Numbered from the stretch's first letter, positions 1 through 9,004 are shown. The stretch: DNA of 64,000 nucleotides from Lentzea terrae (GCF_003265345.1 NZ_QFWW01000030.1:248001-312000); one strand, 5' to 3'. The notes: generated from the sequence alone by a model not told the origin. Translations and numbers: made by a program.

Positions 1-1911
1 GTCGGGGTCCGACAGCGAGATGACAGCCCCGCCGACGCCGAAACTGACCTGGTCGCCGTTCGTCACGAGCGTTCGGATGACGATGCTGAAGTCGGCGGCG
101 CCGTTGAGCGAGAAGTAACCGAGCGCTCCCGAGTACACCCCACGTGGACCGGCTTCCAAGCCATCAAGGATCTGCATGGTCCGGATCTTCGGTGCACCGG
201 TCATCGAACCACCGGGAAACGCGGCTCGAACACATCGGACGGCAGAACTGTCCGGTCGAAGACGTGCCCGCACGGTGCTCACCAATTGGTGTACGGTCGC
301 GTAGGTCTCGACGTCGAACAACCGCGTCACCTCGACCGAACCCACTTCCGCGCACGTGCCGAGATCGTTGCGGACGAGGTCCACGATCATCAGGTTCTCG
401 GCCCGGTCCTTGACCGAACGGGCCAACGTTGTGCGCAACATCTCGTCGTCCGCCGCATCAACACCTCTGGGGCGTGTCCCCTTGATCGGCGATGACTCGA
501 CGACACCATGTCGGTCAACCCGGATAAATCGTTCGGGTGACGTGCTGAGCACGGACAGTTCACCGAAACGCAGCAACGCACCGAACGGAACGGGATTTGC
601 GGCGCGAAGCAGCCGATAAGTGTCCCACGGGTCGAGCGTTGCCCGCCACGACATCATGTTCGTCAGGCAGGCCTCGTACGTCTCCCCCGCCGTGATCTCT
701 TCCTGGCACGCGCTGATCAGCTTCAGGTAGTGCGCGCGCGGATGCCGCAACGTCACGGCGGACACGGCTGGGTGCGCCGGTTCCTCCAACGGCCGCAGAT
801 CCGACAGAACGGCCGAAACCTCATCGAACCAGGCGTCATCCGTCAGCGACATCAAATAGACGCACTCATCAACGTGATCGATGACCACGGCACGATCAGC
901 GAACACGAACGAGGCGTCAGGTTGTTCCGCGCGATGGGCGAAGTCGCCGCCGCACTCCGCCTTCAGCTCGTAGCCGAGGTATCCGACCCACCCAAGTGCG
1001 AAGTCGAACGGCACGTCAGGCTGCTCCACGCCCCACGCCGCGATGTCCTCGTCCAGCCACGAGAAGAAGGACGGACAGGGCAGGCGCACGCCATCGACCG
1101 TGAGCGTCTGATCCGGCACGGAGTACTGCGCAACGCGCGCGAGCGGCCCCGAAGCGTCCCCCATGAACGAGAACCGGCCGCCGGCCCCGCTGTCCAGCCA
1201 GAACGACGTCCCAGCAGCCCCGTGGAGCGCCGCGAACGTTTCTTCGGCATCGATGGCCGGGTCGAGGCGCCGGACGTGCACAGGGCGCTTCTGAGGCGCT
1301 GGACGAACCAGTACCGGCTCCGGCACGGCAGCGGAACGAGTGGGCGTCAGCGCGCCGAAGTTCGCGAGCATCTCGCGGCCGAAGTCGGTGCAGATCGACT
1401 CCGGGTGGAACTGCACACCCCACGCGGGCCGGTCGAGAGCGCGCACGCCCATCAGCACGGAGTCGTCGCTCCACGCGATGGCCTCCAAAGAAGAAGGCAG
1501 ATCCGTGACGGCCAACGAGTGATAGCGCACGACGTCCAACGGCGACGGCAGCCCAGCGAACACGTCGACGCCCGTGTGTGTCACCGGCGAGACGATCCCG
1601 TGGCGTGGCACGGGCGCAGGGCCCACCACAGCGCCGTAGGACTGGCACAGGCCCTGATGCCCCAGACAAACGCCCAGCAACGGAATCTCGGCGTGGTCGA
1701 TCACCGCTCGGCAGATGCCGAAGTCGGCGGGATTGCCGGGCCGGCCGGGCCCCGGCGAGATCACCACGTTGTCGAACGACCGCAGTGAGGCAAGCCGGAA
1801 TCGCGGGTCGTCGTTGTGGACGACCACGGGCTCGGCTCCGTTCACCTCAGCGAGGTGCTGGAAGAGGTTGAACGTGAACGAGTCGTAGTTGTCGATGAGG
1901 AGAGTGCGCAT
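1..1911 (-). CDS. pabAB: Aminodeoxychorismate synthase, PabA-PabB fusion (3' end cut by window)
   Basis: This fused enzyme would make 4-amino-4-deoxychorismate from chorismate and glutamine for p-aminobenzoate and folate (or an antibiotic precursor). About 637 codons are visible and the reading frame is still open at position 1. The N-terminal 190 residues are a class I glutamine amidotransferase: it starts MRTLLIDNYDSFTFN, has the oxyanion loop near residue 53, nucleophile Cys82 in GVCLGHQ, and His169/Glu171 in QFHPES. The rest is a chorismate-binding domain with PIKGTRPRG and GGSMTGAPK, both typical of PabB/TrpE. The amidotransferase-first order fits PabAB of actinomycetes; an anthranilate synthase fusion normally has TrpE first. 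A role in secondary metabolism cannot be excluded, but no biosynthetic cluster is visible here. Confidence 0.9.
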   Translation of the reverse strand, partial: MRTLLIDNYDSFTFNLFQHLAEVNGAEPVVVHNDDPRFRLASLRSFDNVVISPGPGRPGNPADFGICRAVIDHAEIPLLGVCLGHQGLCQSYGAVVGPAPVPRHGIVSPVTHTGVDVFAGLPSPLDVVRYHSLAVTDLPSSLEAIAWSDDSVLMGVRALDRPAWGVQFHPESICTDFGREMLANFGALTPTRSAAVPEPVLVRPAPQKRPVHVRRLDPAIDAEETFAALHGAAGTSFWLDSGAGGRFSFMGDASGPLARVAQYSVPDQTLTVDGVRLPCPSFFSWLDEDIAAWGVEQPDVPFDFALGWVGYLGYELKAECGGDFAHRAEQPDASFVFADRAVVIDHVDECVYLMSLTDDAWFDEVSAVLSDLRPLEEPAHPAVSAVTLRHPRAHYLKLISACQEEITAGETYEACLTNMMSWRATLDPWDTYRLLRAANPVPFGALLRFGELSVLSTSPERFIRVDRHGVVESSPIKGTRPRGVDAADDEMLRTTLARSVKDRAENLMIVDLVRNDLGTCAEVGSVEVTRLFDVETYATVHQLVSTVRARLRPDSSAVRCVRAAFPGGSMTGAPKIRTMQILDGLEAGPRGVYSGALGYFSLNGAADFSIVIRTLVTNGDQVSFGVGGAVISLSDPD

Positions 1912-1959
1912 TGCAAGACGGCACTCTACCTGCCAAAACACCCGAAAAGAGCAACGAGA

Positions 1960-1987
1960 GAGGGCGGCCACAAACGTGACCGCCCTC
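1960..1987 (-). terminator. Hairpin after the sigma/anti-sigma operon
   Basis: Arms at 1960-1971 (GAGGGCGGCCAC) and 1976-1987 pair over 12 bp with one mismatch and a 4-nt loop. It lies 17 bp downstream of the stop of the minus-strand gene at 2005 and before pabAB, so it probably separates the two transcripts. Confidence 0.6.
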
Positions 1988-2004
1988 CTAAATAACTCAC
2001 CGAC

Positions 2005-2832
2005 TCAGCCGCCGACGCGGAACCTCGGATCCGTCGCCAGCTCGGCCAGCTGCTGCTCGGTGAACACCGGCACGTCCAGCTCCGGCTGTCCACTGCCCCC
2101 GTACTTGTCGTCCTGCGCCACGAACACGATCTGCCCGTCGTTGGCCCGGTACGCGGCCCACTTGTCGAACGAGTCGCGATCGCTCGTGTTGCGCTGCACG
2201 ACGCCGACCCGGAGGCCCTTGACGTCGACCACCTGGCATTCCCCGCCCATGCCCCAGAACGTCTTGGCGACAGCGCACGGCTCCGTGGGCATCCTGGGGT
2301 TGGGCGTGGAGACCTCGACGAGCAGCCAGCCCACCTTGCCGTCCTTGCGCACAGGTGTCTGCGCCATGTACTCCCAGACCTCGGGCACCGCGCCCTTGTC
2401 GGACGCCACCTGTCCCTGAGTGCGCTGCATGTCGCTGCCGGAGTCCGGGTACTTGAGCTGCGGGGCGTCGTACCCCGGCGGCACCACGCCTTTCAGCTCT
2501 TCCAGCAGCTTGTTCGCCCGGTCCGCCTGAGGCCCGTTCGTGGCGGTGCGGTCGGTCTGGCCGAGCGGCCACTCCGAGCCCCACTCCGTCTGCGGCAGCA
2601 GCTTCCCCGCGCCCATCATGATGTCCCTGCCCAGCCCTGGGTTCATCGCGAACGCCGACCCGACACCGAGCCCCACGACGAGCACCGCGACCGCGGCGGC
2701 CACCAGCGAGGCCCTGCGCCTCGACCTGGCACTGTGCGCGGCGTCGAGGGCCCGGCCGGGGTCCATCGACGGTGGCGGGCTGCTCGCCACCAGCACGCGC
2801 TCGAAAGCGTTCCTGAGGTCCTGTTCGTTCAT
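2005..2832 (-). CDS. Anti-sigma-like single-pass membrane protein
   Basis: This 275-residue protein has a short N-terminal segment that could hold a sigma factor (MNEQDLRNAFERVLVASS), one transmembrane helix around residues 40-60 (ASLVAAAVAVLVVGLGVG), and a long extracytoplasmic C-terminal part with no recognised domain. Its ATG overlaps the stop of the upstream sigma gene (ATGA at 2829-2832), so the two are translationally coupled. From this arrangement I infer an anti-sigma factor or sigma-linked sensor. There is no HxxxCxxC zinc motif, so it is not a ZAS-type anti-sigma factor. A longer reading from an upstream start would only read through the sigma gene in another frame. Confidence 0.75.
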   Translation of the reverse strand: MNEQDLRNAFERVLVASSPPPSMDPGRALDAAHSARSRRRASLVAAAVAVLVVGLGVGSAFAMNPGLGRDIMMGAGKLLPQTEWGSEWPLGQTDRTATNGPQADRANKLLEELKGVVPPGYDAPQLKYPDSGSDMQRTQGQVASDKGAVPEVWEYMAQTPVRKDGKVGWLLVEVSTPNPRMPTEPCAVAKTFWGMGGECQVVDVKGLRVGVVQRNTSDRDSFDKWAAYRANDGQIVFVAQDDKYGGSGQPELDVPVFTEQQLAELATDPRFRVGG

Positions 2833-3326
2833 CGAACCCTCTCCTGACCAACGAGCAGACCGCGCAGCGTCTGCAGCCCCCGCGCGGCCTGGCTCTTCAC
2901 CGTTCCCTCCGAACACTTGAGGATCTCCGCCGTCTGTTCGATCGACAGGTCCTCCCAGTACCGCAGGACGAGGCACGCGCGTTGCTTGGGAGGCACCTTC
3001 GCCAGCGCCTCCAGCAGCACCATGCGCTCCTCGGGGAAGGCTCCCGGTGGAGCGGGTGAGTCGGTGAGCTCGTCGCTCACCGCCTCGAACCGGAACCACC
3101 CGCGCCGCCGCTCGGACAGGTACGTCCGCACCAGGGTCTGCCTGGTGTAGGCGTCCATGGCCTCGTGCCGTTCAATGCGCCGCCACGCGAGATAGATCTT
3201 CGTGAAAGCGGTTTGCACGAGGTCTTCCGCTCGGTGCCAGTCACCGCACAGCAGATATGCCGTGCCGCGCATGGCGTCGGAACGGGCCGCGAAGTACTCC
3301 TGGAACGCGGCGTCCCGCTCACTCAT
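2829..3326 (-). CDS. RNA polymerase sigma factor, SigE family (ECF)
   Basis: A 165-residue ECF-type sigma factor. Region 2 covers roughly residues 8-75 (YLLCGDWHRAEDLVQTAFTK binds the -10 element and core enzyme). Region 4 is near 105-155, with the helix-turn-helix SIEQTAEILKCSEGTVKSQA. Length and motifs match the actinobacterial SigE-like family (TIGR02983). The ATG is preceded by a GGAGG ribosome-binding site. It is coupled to the downstream membrane protein, its likely regulator, and lies 31 bp after the GH97 gene on the same strand. Confidence 0.9.
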   Translation of the reverse strand: MSERDAAFQEYFAARSDAMRGTAYLLCGDWHRAEDLVQTAFTKIYLAWRRIERHEAMDAYTRQTLVRTYLSERRRGWFRFEAVSDELTDSPAPPGAFPEERMVLLEALAKVPPKQRACLVLRYWEDLSIEQTAEILKCSEGTVKSQAARGLQTLRGLLVGQERVR

Positions 3327-3357
3327 CCGATCCTCCCCACCTGCGGTACCGGACTAA

Positions 3358-5166
3358 TCACGCCACCTGAGGCCTGGCGGGTTGCATGAACCTGACGGTG
3401 AATCCGCCGTCTTTCGCCACCGGCAGGGACAGCGTGGCACCGGCTGTGACGGTCCGCGTGCCGAACGTGAGCTTGCGGTCGGATCCGTCCGAGTAGATCT
3501 CCGCGGTCCACGTGCCGCTGCCCAGGAAGGACAGCGGGACGTCGAGCGTCCTCGCGTTGCCGGCCACGTTGGCGCCGACGTACCACTCGGCACCGTTCCT
3601 GCGCGCGATGACGGCGAGCGCGCCCGGATCGCCTGCCAGCAGCTTCGTCTCGTCCCAGACCGACGGCACGGTCTTGAGCAGCCGTTCCGCGATCGGGTAC
3701 TTCGGGTAGTTCGAGACCCTGTCCGCGAAGTGCTGCAGGCCCGACTCGTAGATCACCGACAGCGCGAGCTCGGCGGCGTCGCTGTTCGTCCGCACGCCGC
3801 TGAACGTGACCGGGGTGAAGTCCATCGAGCCGGCGAGGTTCCTGGTGAACGGCAGGGTCAGGTAGTGCGAGACCGGGTACGGCTGCCGGCCGGGCCGTGG
3901 TTTGACGCCCTCTGCGCCGCGCACGCCCTCGTAGCTCATGACGTGCGGCCAGGTGCGTTCAGTGCCGCGCGGGACGGTCGAGCCGTGGAAGTTGACCATC
4001 AGCCGGTGCTTGGCCGTCGCGGCGAGGATCGCGTCGTACCAGCGCATCCTGGCCTGCGAGTCGGAGTTCATGAAGTCGATCTTCAGGCCGGTCGCGCCCC
4101 ACCGCTGCCACTGGGGCAGCTTCGAGTCGCGCTCGGACGCGGTGTCGAGGTCGCTGTAGTGCACCCACAGCTGCACGCCCACGTTGCGTTGGGCGCCGTA
4201 CCGGATGAGCTCCTGGACCTGGCCGGAGCCCCAGTTCTTCCACCCGGAGTCGACCAAGATGTGCTCCCAGCCCTGTTTCGCCGCGTAGTCGACGTACTTC
4301 TTCTGCAGCGCGAGGTCGCCCGTTCCGTCGCCCCACCACGACCACGCGGAGATGCCCGGCCTGATCCACGAGGTGTCGCCGGCCTTGTTGGGACTGGCCA
4401 GGTCCGTGGTGAGGTCGGACTCCACGACCGTGGCGAGGTCGCCGACGATCAGCGTGCGCCACGGCGTCGTGCCGTTGCTCTGGGTCTGGGCGTCCGGCAG
4501 CGTGAGCTGGAACCTGTTGTTCTTCAACGTGATTCGGCTCGCGCCGTAGTCGCCGGTGAGATCGGACTCGGTGAGCAGCAGCCACGTTCCATCCACTTGG
4601 AACAACGACGGGTAGCCGTACGCGACCTGCGGTGCCTGCGCGACCGTGGTGTGGGTGTGGATGCTCTCGTAGTCCTGCCTGCCGTTGTCCCACGGCAGCA
4701 GCACGGCTTTCGCGCTCGCCGGCACGGCGAAGTCGGTGGCCTCGCCGGTGACCGTCGCGGACTTCCCGAGCGCGTAGCGGTACCCGAGTCCGTCGGCCGA
4801 GACGCGGAGGACGACGTCCAACCGTTCGGTGCCTTTCGTGAAACGGAGCGTGGTCTCGTTCGCGTCCACCTGGTGCTGACGGCGGCGTCCGGACGCGGTG
4901 GCGTACTGCTCCCGCACGGTCCGATCACTGCGGCTGACGAACTGCAGACCGGTGCTGAGGTCGGCGTTCGTCGTGCGCAGGCCGAGTGCCGACGGGTTCA
5001 AGAAGGTTTTCTCAGCTTTGGCCGCCGAAATCGACAGCGCGCCGTTATCTGCCAAGGTCACGGTGGCACTGACGTCGGTGTGCGCGACCTTCCACGATTG
5101 CGCAGCGTGTGCGGGAGGTGTCAACACGAACACCAGCAGTGACGCCGCGAGTAATGCGGACCTCAT
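3358..5166 (-). CDS. Secreted glycoside hydrolase family 97 (alpha-galactosidase/alpha-glucosidase)
   Basis: A 602-residue exported glycosidase. A Sec signal peptide (MRSALLAASLLVFVLTPPAHA) defines the ATG at 5166; longer readings of the frame run into the divergent gene. The architecture is GH97: an N-terminal beta-sandwich (to about residue 260), a TIM barrel with ISAWSWWGDGTGD, HILVDSGWKNW and GLKIDFMNSD, SYEGVRGAEG, and a C-terminal all-beta domain. The Asp in KIDFM suggests the retaining alpha-galactosidase subgroup rather than the inverting SusB type; that is inference. The start is about 50 bp from the divergent phosphoesterase. The sigma gene lies 31 bp downstream, so the two may be cotranscribed. 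Confidence 0.9.
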   Translation of the reverse strand: MRSALLAASLLVFVLTPPAHAAQSWKVAHTDVSATVTLADNGALSISAAKAEKTFLNPSALGLRTTNADLSTGLQFVSRSDRTVREQYATASGRRRQHQVDANETTLRFTKGTERLDVVLRVSADGLGYRYALGKSATVTGEATDFAVPASAKAVLLPWDNGRQDYESIHTHTTVAQAPQVAYGYPSLFQVDGTWLLLTESDLTGDYGASRITLKNNRFQLTLPDAQTQSNGTTPWRTLIVGDLATVVESDLTTDLASPNKAGDTSWIRPGISAWSWWGDGTGDLALQKKYVDYAAKQGWEHILVDSGWKNWGSGQVQELIRYGAQRNVGVQLWVHYSDLDTASERDSKLPQWQRWGATGLKIDFMNSDSQARMRWYDAILAATAKHRLMVNFHGSTVPRGTERTWPHVMSYEGVRGAEGVKPRPGRQPYPVSHYLTLPFTRNLAGSMDFTPVTFSGVRTNSDAAELALSVIYESGLQHFADRVSNYPKYPIAERLLKTVPSVWDETKLLAGDPGALAVIARRNGAEWYVGANVAGNARTLDVPLSFLGSGTWTAEIYSDGSDRKLTFGTRTVTAGATLSLPVAKDGGFTVRFMQPARPQVA

Positions 5167-5217
5167 GTGGGTCCCTCCAACGATCACGCCCGCGGCAGCG
5201 AAAAGCATACTGATGTC

Positions 5218-6402
5218 GTGATTTTCCTGTTGCTCCTCGGAGTCCCGGTCGCGCTGGGCCATCTGTACCTGTGGCGCCGGCTGGTCGTGGACACGACGCG
5301 CCCCCGCACGCTCGGGCGCCGCATCGGCACGTTGGCCATCATCGGGGCGTTCGTGCTGCTGATGAGCGCGCTGGTCGTCACGCGACGGGTGCCGCCGGAG
5401 TTCGGGAAGTTCTTCGCCTGGCCGGGGTTCGTGTGGCTCGCGGTGCTGTTCTACCTGGCCATCGCACTGGGAATCGCCGAAATTCCGCGCCGGATTCTGC
5501 TGAAGCGAGCAACCCTCACGCCCGCGTCCGTCGGCGTCGGCCCTGACCCGGTCGAGCCGGTCGAGGTCGTGCCGGACCCGTCGCGGCGGCTGTTCATCTC
5601 GCGCTCGGTCGCGATCGGCTCCGGCATCGCGGCGGGCAGTGTGGTCGGGTACGGCATGACGCAGGCGCTGGGCGCTCCGCAGGTGCTGCAGGTCCCCGTG
5701 ACGCTGGACAAGCTCCAGAAGTCCATGTCGGGCTTCCGGATCGCGGTCGTGAGCGACATCCACCTCGGGCCGCTGCTCGGGCGTTCGCACACCGAGCGGA
5801 TCGTGCGGATGATCAACGAGCAGGAGGCCGACCTCGTCGCGATCGTCGGTGACCTCGTGGACGGCACGGTCGCCGAGCTGGGCGAGGCCGCGGCGCCGTT
5901 GCGAGACCTGGTGTCCAAGCACGGCAGCTTCTTCGTGACGGGCAACCACGAGTACTTCTCAGGTCACGAGCCGTGGCTGCGCGAACTGGACAAGCTGGGC
6001 GTGAACCCGTTGCGCAACGAGGGTTTGACCGTTGCGGGTGGCCTCGAGCTCGTGGGCGTGAACGACGTGATCGGCGAGTCCTACGGCGACGGACCGGACT
6101 TTGAGCGCGCTCTCACCGGCCGTGACCGGAACAACCCGATTGTCCTGTTGGCGCACCAGCCCGTGCAGGTCAGTGCCGCGTCTTCACGCGGCGTCGACCT
6201 CCAGTTGTCCGGCCATACACACGGCGGTCAGATGGTGCCGTTCAACTTCGTCGTGCCGTTGCAGCAACCCAGCGTCGCGGGGCTGTCGAAGGTGGACGAC
6301 ACGTGGCTCTACGTCAGTCGTGGCGCGGGTTTCTGGGGTCCGCCGGTGCGCGTGGGCGCCCCTCCGGACATCACGATGATCGAGCTTCGTTCTGCTGGCT
6401 AA
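5218..6402 (+). CDS. Membrane-anchored calcineurin-like metallophosphoesterase
   Basis: A 394-residue protein with three or four N-terminal transmembrane helices (IFLLLLGVPVALGHLYLW, IGTLAIIGAFVLLMSALVV, FVWLAVLFYLAIALGIAEI), a linker with a possible Tat-like segment (SRRLFISRSV), and a C-terminal phosphoesterase domain with all metal ligands: SDIHLG, GDLVD, GNHEYF and SGHTHGG. The family is related to YkuE/YaeI, which act on periplasmic or membrane substrates; the substrate here is unknown. I chose GTG 5218 because it directly precedes the first membrane helix and a -10-like CATACT ends 6 nt before it. A GTG at 5167 in the same frame adds 17 unlikely residues. Confidence 0.85.
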   Translation: MIFLLLLGVPVALGHLYLWRRLVVDTTRPRTLGRRIGTLAIIGAFVLLMSALVVTRRVPPEFGKFFAWPGFVWLAVLFYLAIALGIAEIPRRILLKRATLTPASVGVGPDPVEPVEVVPDPSRRLFISRSVAIGSGIAAGSVVGYGMTQALGAPQVLQVPVTLDKLQKSMSGFRIAVVSDIHLGPLLGRSHTERIVRMINEQEADLVAIVGDLVDGTVAELGEAAAPLRDLVSKHGSFFVTGNHEYFSGHEPWLRELDKLGVNPLRNEGLTVAGGLELVGVNDVIGESYGDGPDFERALTGRDRNNPIVLLAHQPVQVSAASSRGVDLQLSGHTHGGQMVPFNFVVPLQQPSVAGLSKVDDTWLYVSRGAGFWGPPVRVGAPPDITMIELRSAG

Positions 6403-6510
6403 ATCACACTCGCGCCGACTGGATTGCGCGATTGCGGTGTGGAGGCCGTAGAGTGGACGGCCGTGCCCGCGTACGGACCGCGAGGCGGATGAAGGGGGAA
6501 CCCTGGGGAA

Positions 6511-7677
6511 ATGACCGAGAGCTTCGCCGTCGATCGGCGCAACGAGGCAGAGGCTCGTATTCGGCGTTTCCTGGACCAGGAGCACCCGTCGACACCGTGT
6601 CTGGTGATCGACCTCGAGACGATCCGTACGCGCTACCAGGCAATTCACGCGGCGCTGCCGTCCGTCGACATCTTCTACGCGGTCAAGTCGAACCCCGAGT
6701 CCGACGTGGTCGGCACGCTGGTCGCCGAGGGCTCGCAGTTCGACGTGGCGTCGCCCGCGGAGATCGACCTGTGCCTGGCGCGCGGCGCCGCACCGTCGTC
6801 GATCTCCTACAGCAACCCCATCAAGAAGGCCGCTGACATCGCGTACGCCCACTCGCGCGGGGTGCGGCTGTTCGTGTCGGACAGCGAGCAGGACGTGCGG
6901 TTCGTGGCCGAGCACGCGCCCGGTTCGTCCGTGCTGGTCCGAATCCTGGTGCACAGCAAGGGTTCCACGTACCCGTTCGGCAACAAGTTCGGTTGCGATC
7001 CCGAGATGGCGACGGATCTCTTGCGGCTGGCGCACGAGTTGGGGCTCGTTCCTCTTGGCGTGGCGTTCCACGCCGGTTCGCAGCAGCTCTCGGTCTCCGG
7101 CTGGGACTCCGGCATCGCCGACGCCGCTTTGATCGCGGCAAAATTGCGTGCGGAAGGCATCGAGACCACCACCGTGAACTTGGGCGGTGGCCTCCCGGCG
7201 GTGTATCAAGAAGACACGCCGTCGCTCGAGTCCTTCGCCGCTGCCATCGAGGCTTCGATCGCACGACACTTCGGTGCCGTGCGGCCGCGGGTGATGATCG
7301 AGCCCGGCCGGGCGATCTCCGCAGCCGCCGGGATGATCCGCTCGTCCGTCGTGCTGGTGTCGCGGAAGTCCTATTCGGACGAACGCCGCTGGGTGTACCT
7401 CGACATCGGCCGCTACCAGGGCCTCGCCGAGACCGAGGGCGAGGCGATCGCGTACGAGTTGCGAACCTCGCGCGATGGTGGTGCTGTGGGACCAGTGGTG
7501 ATCGCGGGCCCGACGTGCGACGCGGACGACGTGATCTACCAGCACACGCGTTACGACCTGCCGCTGGAGCTCGCGGCCGGCGACCACGTGGACATCCTCT
7601 GTGCGGGCGCCTACACCTCCTCATATTCGTCCGTGTGCTTCAACGGTTTCCCGCCGTTGGCCACGTACTGCATCTAA
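6511..7677 (+). CDS. Ornithine/lysine-type PLP decarboxylase (fold III)
   Basis: First gene of a polyamine operon. The 388-residue enzyme belongs to the alanine-racemase-fold (group IV) decarboxylases, which convert ornithine or lysine to putrescine or cadaverine. PLP lysine K59 lies in FYAVKSN, the phosphate-binding loop is GGGLP, EPGR is present, and the partner-subunit active-site Cys336 lies in GPTCDADD. Length is close to bacterial ODC/LDC. ATG 6511 follows GGGGAA. The substrate cannot be assigned by eye, but SpeD and SpeE homologues immediately downstream favour ornithine. Confidence 0.88.
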   Translation: MTESFAVDRRNEAEARIRRFLDQEHPSTPCLVIDLETIRTRYQAIHAALPSVDIFYAVKSNPESDVVGTLVAEGSQFDVASPAEIDLCLARGAAPSSISYSNPIKKAADIAYAHSRGVRLFVSDSEQDVRFVAEHAPGSSVLVRILVHSKGSTYPFGNKFGCDPEMATDLLRLAHELGLVPLGVAFHAGSQQLSVSGWDSGIADAALIAAKLRAEGIETTTVNLGGGLPAVYQEDTPSLESFAAAIEASIARHFGAVRPRVMIEPGRAISAAAGMIRSSVVLVSRKSYSDERRWVYLDIGRYQGLAETEGEAIAYELRTSRDGGAVGPVVIAGPTCDADDVIYQHTRYDLPLELAAGDHVDILCAGAYTSSYSSVCFNGFPPLATYCI

Positions 7678-7711
7678 GTCTGTTGGCAATTCACATAGTT
7701 TGGAGTGATTG

Positions 7712-8107
7712 ATGTCCGAAGCGCCCTGTCAGACCGAGGAAACCGTCGGTTTGTTCGCGGGACAGCACGTACTTGCAGAGCTCTCGGGTGTGAGTGCCGA
7801 TCTGCTCGACGACGAGCAGTTCCTGCGACACGCCCTTGGTGAGGTTCTCACGCAGGCCGACGCAACGGTGCTGGAGGTGATCTCCAAGAAGTTCGATCCT
7901 CAAGGAGTCACCGTGCTGGCTCTGCTGTCGGAGTCCCATGCGTCGATCCACACGTATCCCGAAGTGGGGTCGGTGTTCGTCGACGTGTTCACCTGCGGTA
8001 CTCGTGCGAAACCCGCGCTTGCCGTCCAGCTACTCGCTGACGCCCTGGGCGCCGCTCATGTGAGCACGGACGTCGTCACTCGTGGCATCAAGGAGCACGC
8101 CGCGTGA
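7712..8107 (+). CDS. speD: S-adenosylmethionine decarboxylase proenzyme
   Basis: A 131-residue bacterial class 1B AdoMet decarboxylase, which supplies decarboxylated AdoMet as aminopropyl donor. The self-processing site is intact: SESHASIHTYPE, with expected cleavage Glu74-Ser75 to give the pyruvoyl group, His80 for processing and Cys95 (FTCG) as proton donor. ATG 7712 has GGAG 7 nt upstream; a TTG one codon earlier is less likely. The gene starts 34 bp after the decarboxylase, and its stop overlaps the GTG of the next gene (GTGA), so the three are one operon. Confidence 0.92.
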   Translation: MSEAPCQTEETVGLFAGQHVLAELSGVSADLLDDEQFLRHALGEVLTQADATVLEVISKKFDPQGVTVLALLSESHASIHTYPEVGSVFVDVFTCGTRAKPALAVQLLADALGAAHVSTDVVTRGIKEHAA

Positions 8108-8952
8108 ACACCATCAACGAGCCGCTCGCCGAGGGCATGACCCGGCACTGGCGAGTGGACGAGGTGTTGGTCGATACCAAGACCGACTTCCAGCACCTGG
8201 TGATCGCCCGCACGGCCCAGGGCGTGTCGCTGTTCTGCGACAACGACCGCCAGTCGACGGAGTTCAGCCAGCTGACCTACCACGAGGCCTTGATGGTGCC
8301 GGCGTTGCTGCTGGCCGATTCCGTCGAGCGCGTGCTGGTCATCGGCTCCTCCGAGGGCGTCGTGTGCCAGATGGCCGTGCAGCACGGCGCGTCGGTCGTC
8401 GACCACATCGACATCGACGAGCAGGCCGTTCGGCTGTGCGCCGAGCACCTGCCGTACGGGTACACCCTGGACGAGCTGGCTGCCGCCGAGCGCGGTGACG
8501 GCCCGATCCGCGTGCAGTTCATCGACGGGTTCGAGTACATCCGCACGACGTCCGAGAAGTACGACATCGTGCTGGTGGACCTGCCCGACGAGCGCGAGGA
8601 GGAGGCGCAGCACAACCGCTTGTACGGCGCCGACTTCCTGCGCATGTGCAAGGCGCTGCTGCGCCCGGGCGGCGTCGTCGTCAACCAGTCCGGCTGCCAG
8701 ACGATGTGGCGCAACACCACGCTGATCCGCTCGTGGCAGCGGTTCAACGAGGTGTTCGACACCGTCGCCTACTACGGCTCCGACGAGCACGAGTGGGCGT
8801 ACCTGTTCGGGCGTGCCGACGTGGTCGAGGACCCGACCGCGCTGATGGTCTCGCGGTTGGCAACCGCTGGATACCAGCCGGAGTCGATCGACGACCTGGC
8901 GTTGCTCGGGAACAGCATTCCGCCGTACCGGGTGCGGCAGTCGCTGGCCTGA
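8104..8952 (+). CDS. Spermidine synthase-like aminopropyltransferase, divergent motif
   Basis: A 282-residue protein with the polyamine aminopropyltransferase layout: an N-terminal beta domain, FSQLTYHEAL (active-site YHE, residues 59-61), a Rossmann methyltransferase-like core, DHIDIDE and the gatekeeper DLPD (159-162). By position it should move the aminopropyl group from decarboxylated AdoMet to the diamine made by the first gene. The usual GGGDG nucleotide loop is replaced by GSSEG (81-85), with Glu for the conserved Asp, and the segment after DLPD is charged (DEREEEAQH) instead of DPxGPA. It may therefore be a subfamily with another acceptor, such as norspermidine-type or branched products. 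GTG 8104 overlaps the speD stop. Confidence 0.82.
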   Translation: MNTINEPLAEGMTRHWRVDEVLVDTKTDFQHLVIARTAQGVSLFCDNDRQSTEFSQLTYHEALMVPALLLADSVERVLVIGSSEGVVCQMAVQHGASVVDHIDIDEQAVRLCAEHLPYGYTLDELAAAERGDGPIRVQFIDGFEYIRTTSEKYDIVLVDLPDEREEEAQHNRLYGADFLRMCKALLRPGGVVVNQSGCQTMWRNTTLIRSWQRFNEVFDTVAYYGSDEHEWAYLFGRADVVEDPTALMVSRLATAGYQPESIDDLALLGNSIPPYRVRQSLA

Positions 8953-8966
8953 GTTCTGCTGTTGCG

Positions 8967-9000
8967 AGGGGCGCTTCCCGTTGGTTCGGGAGGCGCCCCT
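8967..9000. terminator. Strong hairpin ending the polyamine operon
   Basis: Arms 8967-8980 and 8987-9000 form a 14-bp GC-rich stem with one G-T wobble and a 6-nt loop (TTGGTT), followed on the plus strand by TTTCG. It lies 14 bp after the speE-like stop and just beyond the end of the convergent gene at 9005, so it can serve both. Confidence 0.85.
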
Positions 9001-9004
9001 TTCG

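Noticed and set aside
3382-5142. A 586-codon plus-strand ORF opposite the GH97 gene
   Set aside because: Antisense shadow of a clear GH97 coding sequence; Arg/Val/Gly-rich without any domain. Similar long shadows oppose the S9 peptidase (9397-11409), the LuxR gene (40904-43915) and the AfsR-like gene (43928-46951).
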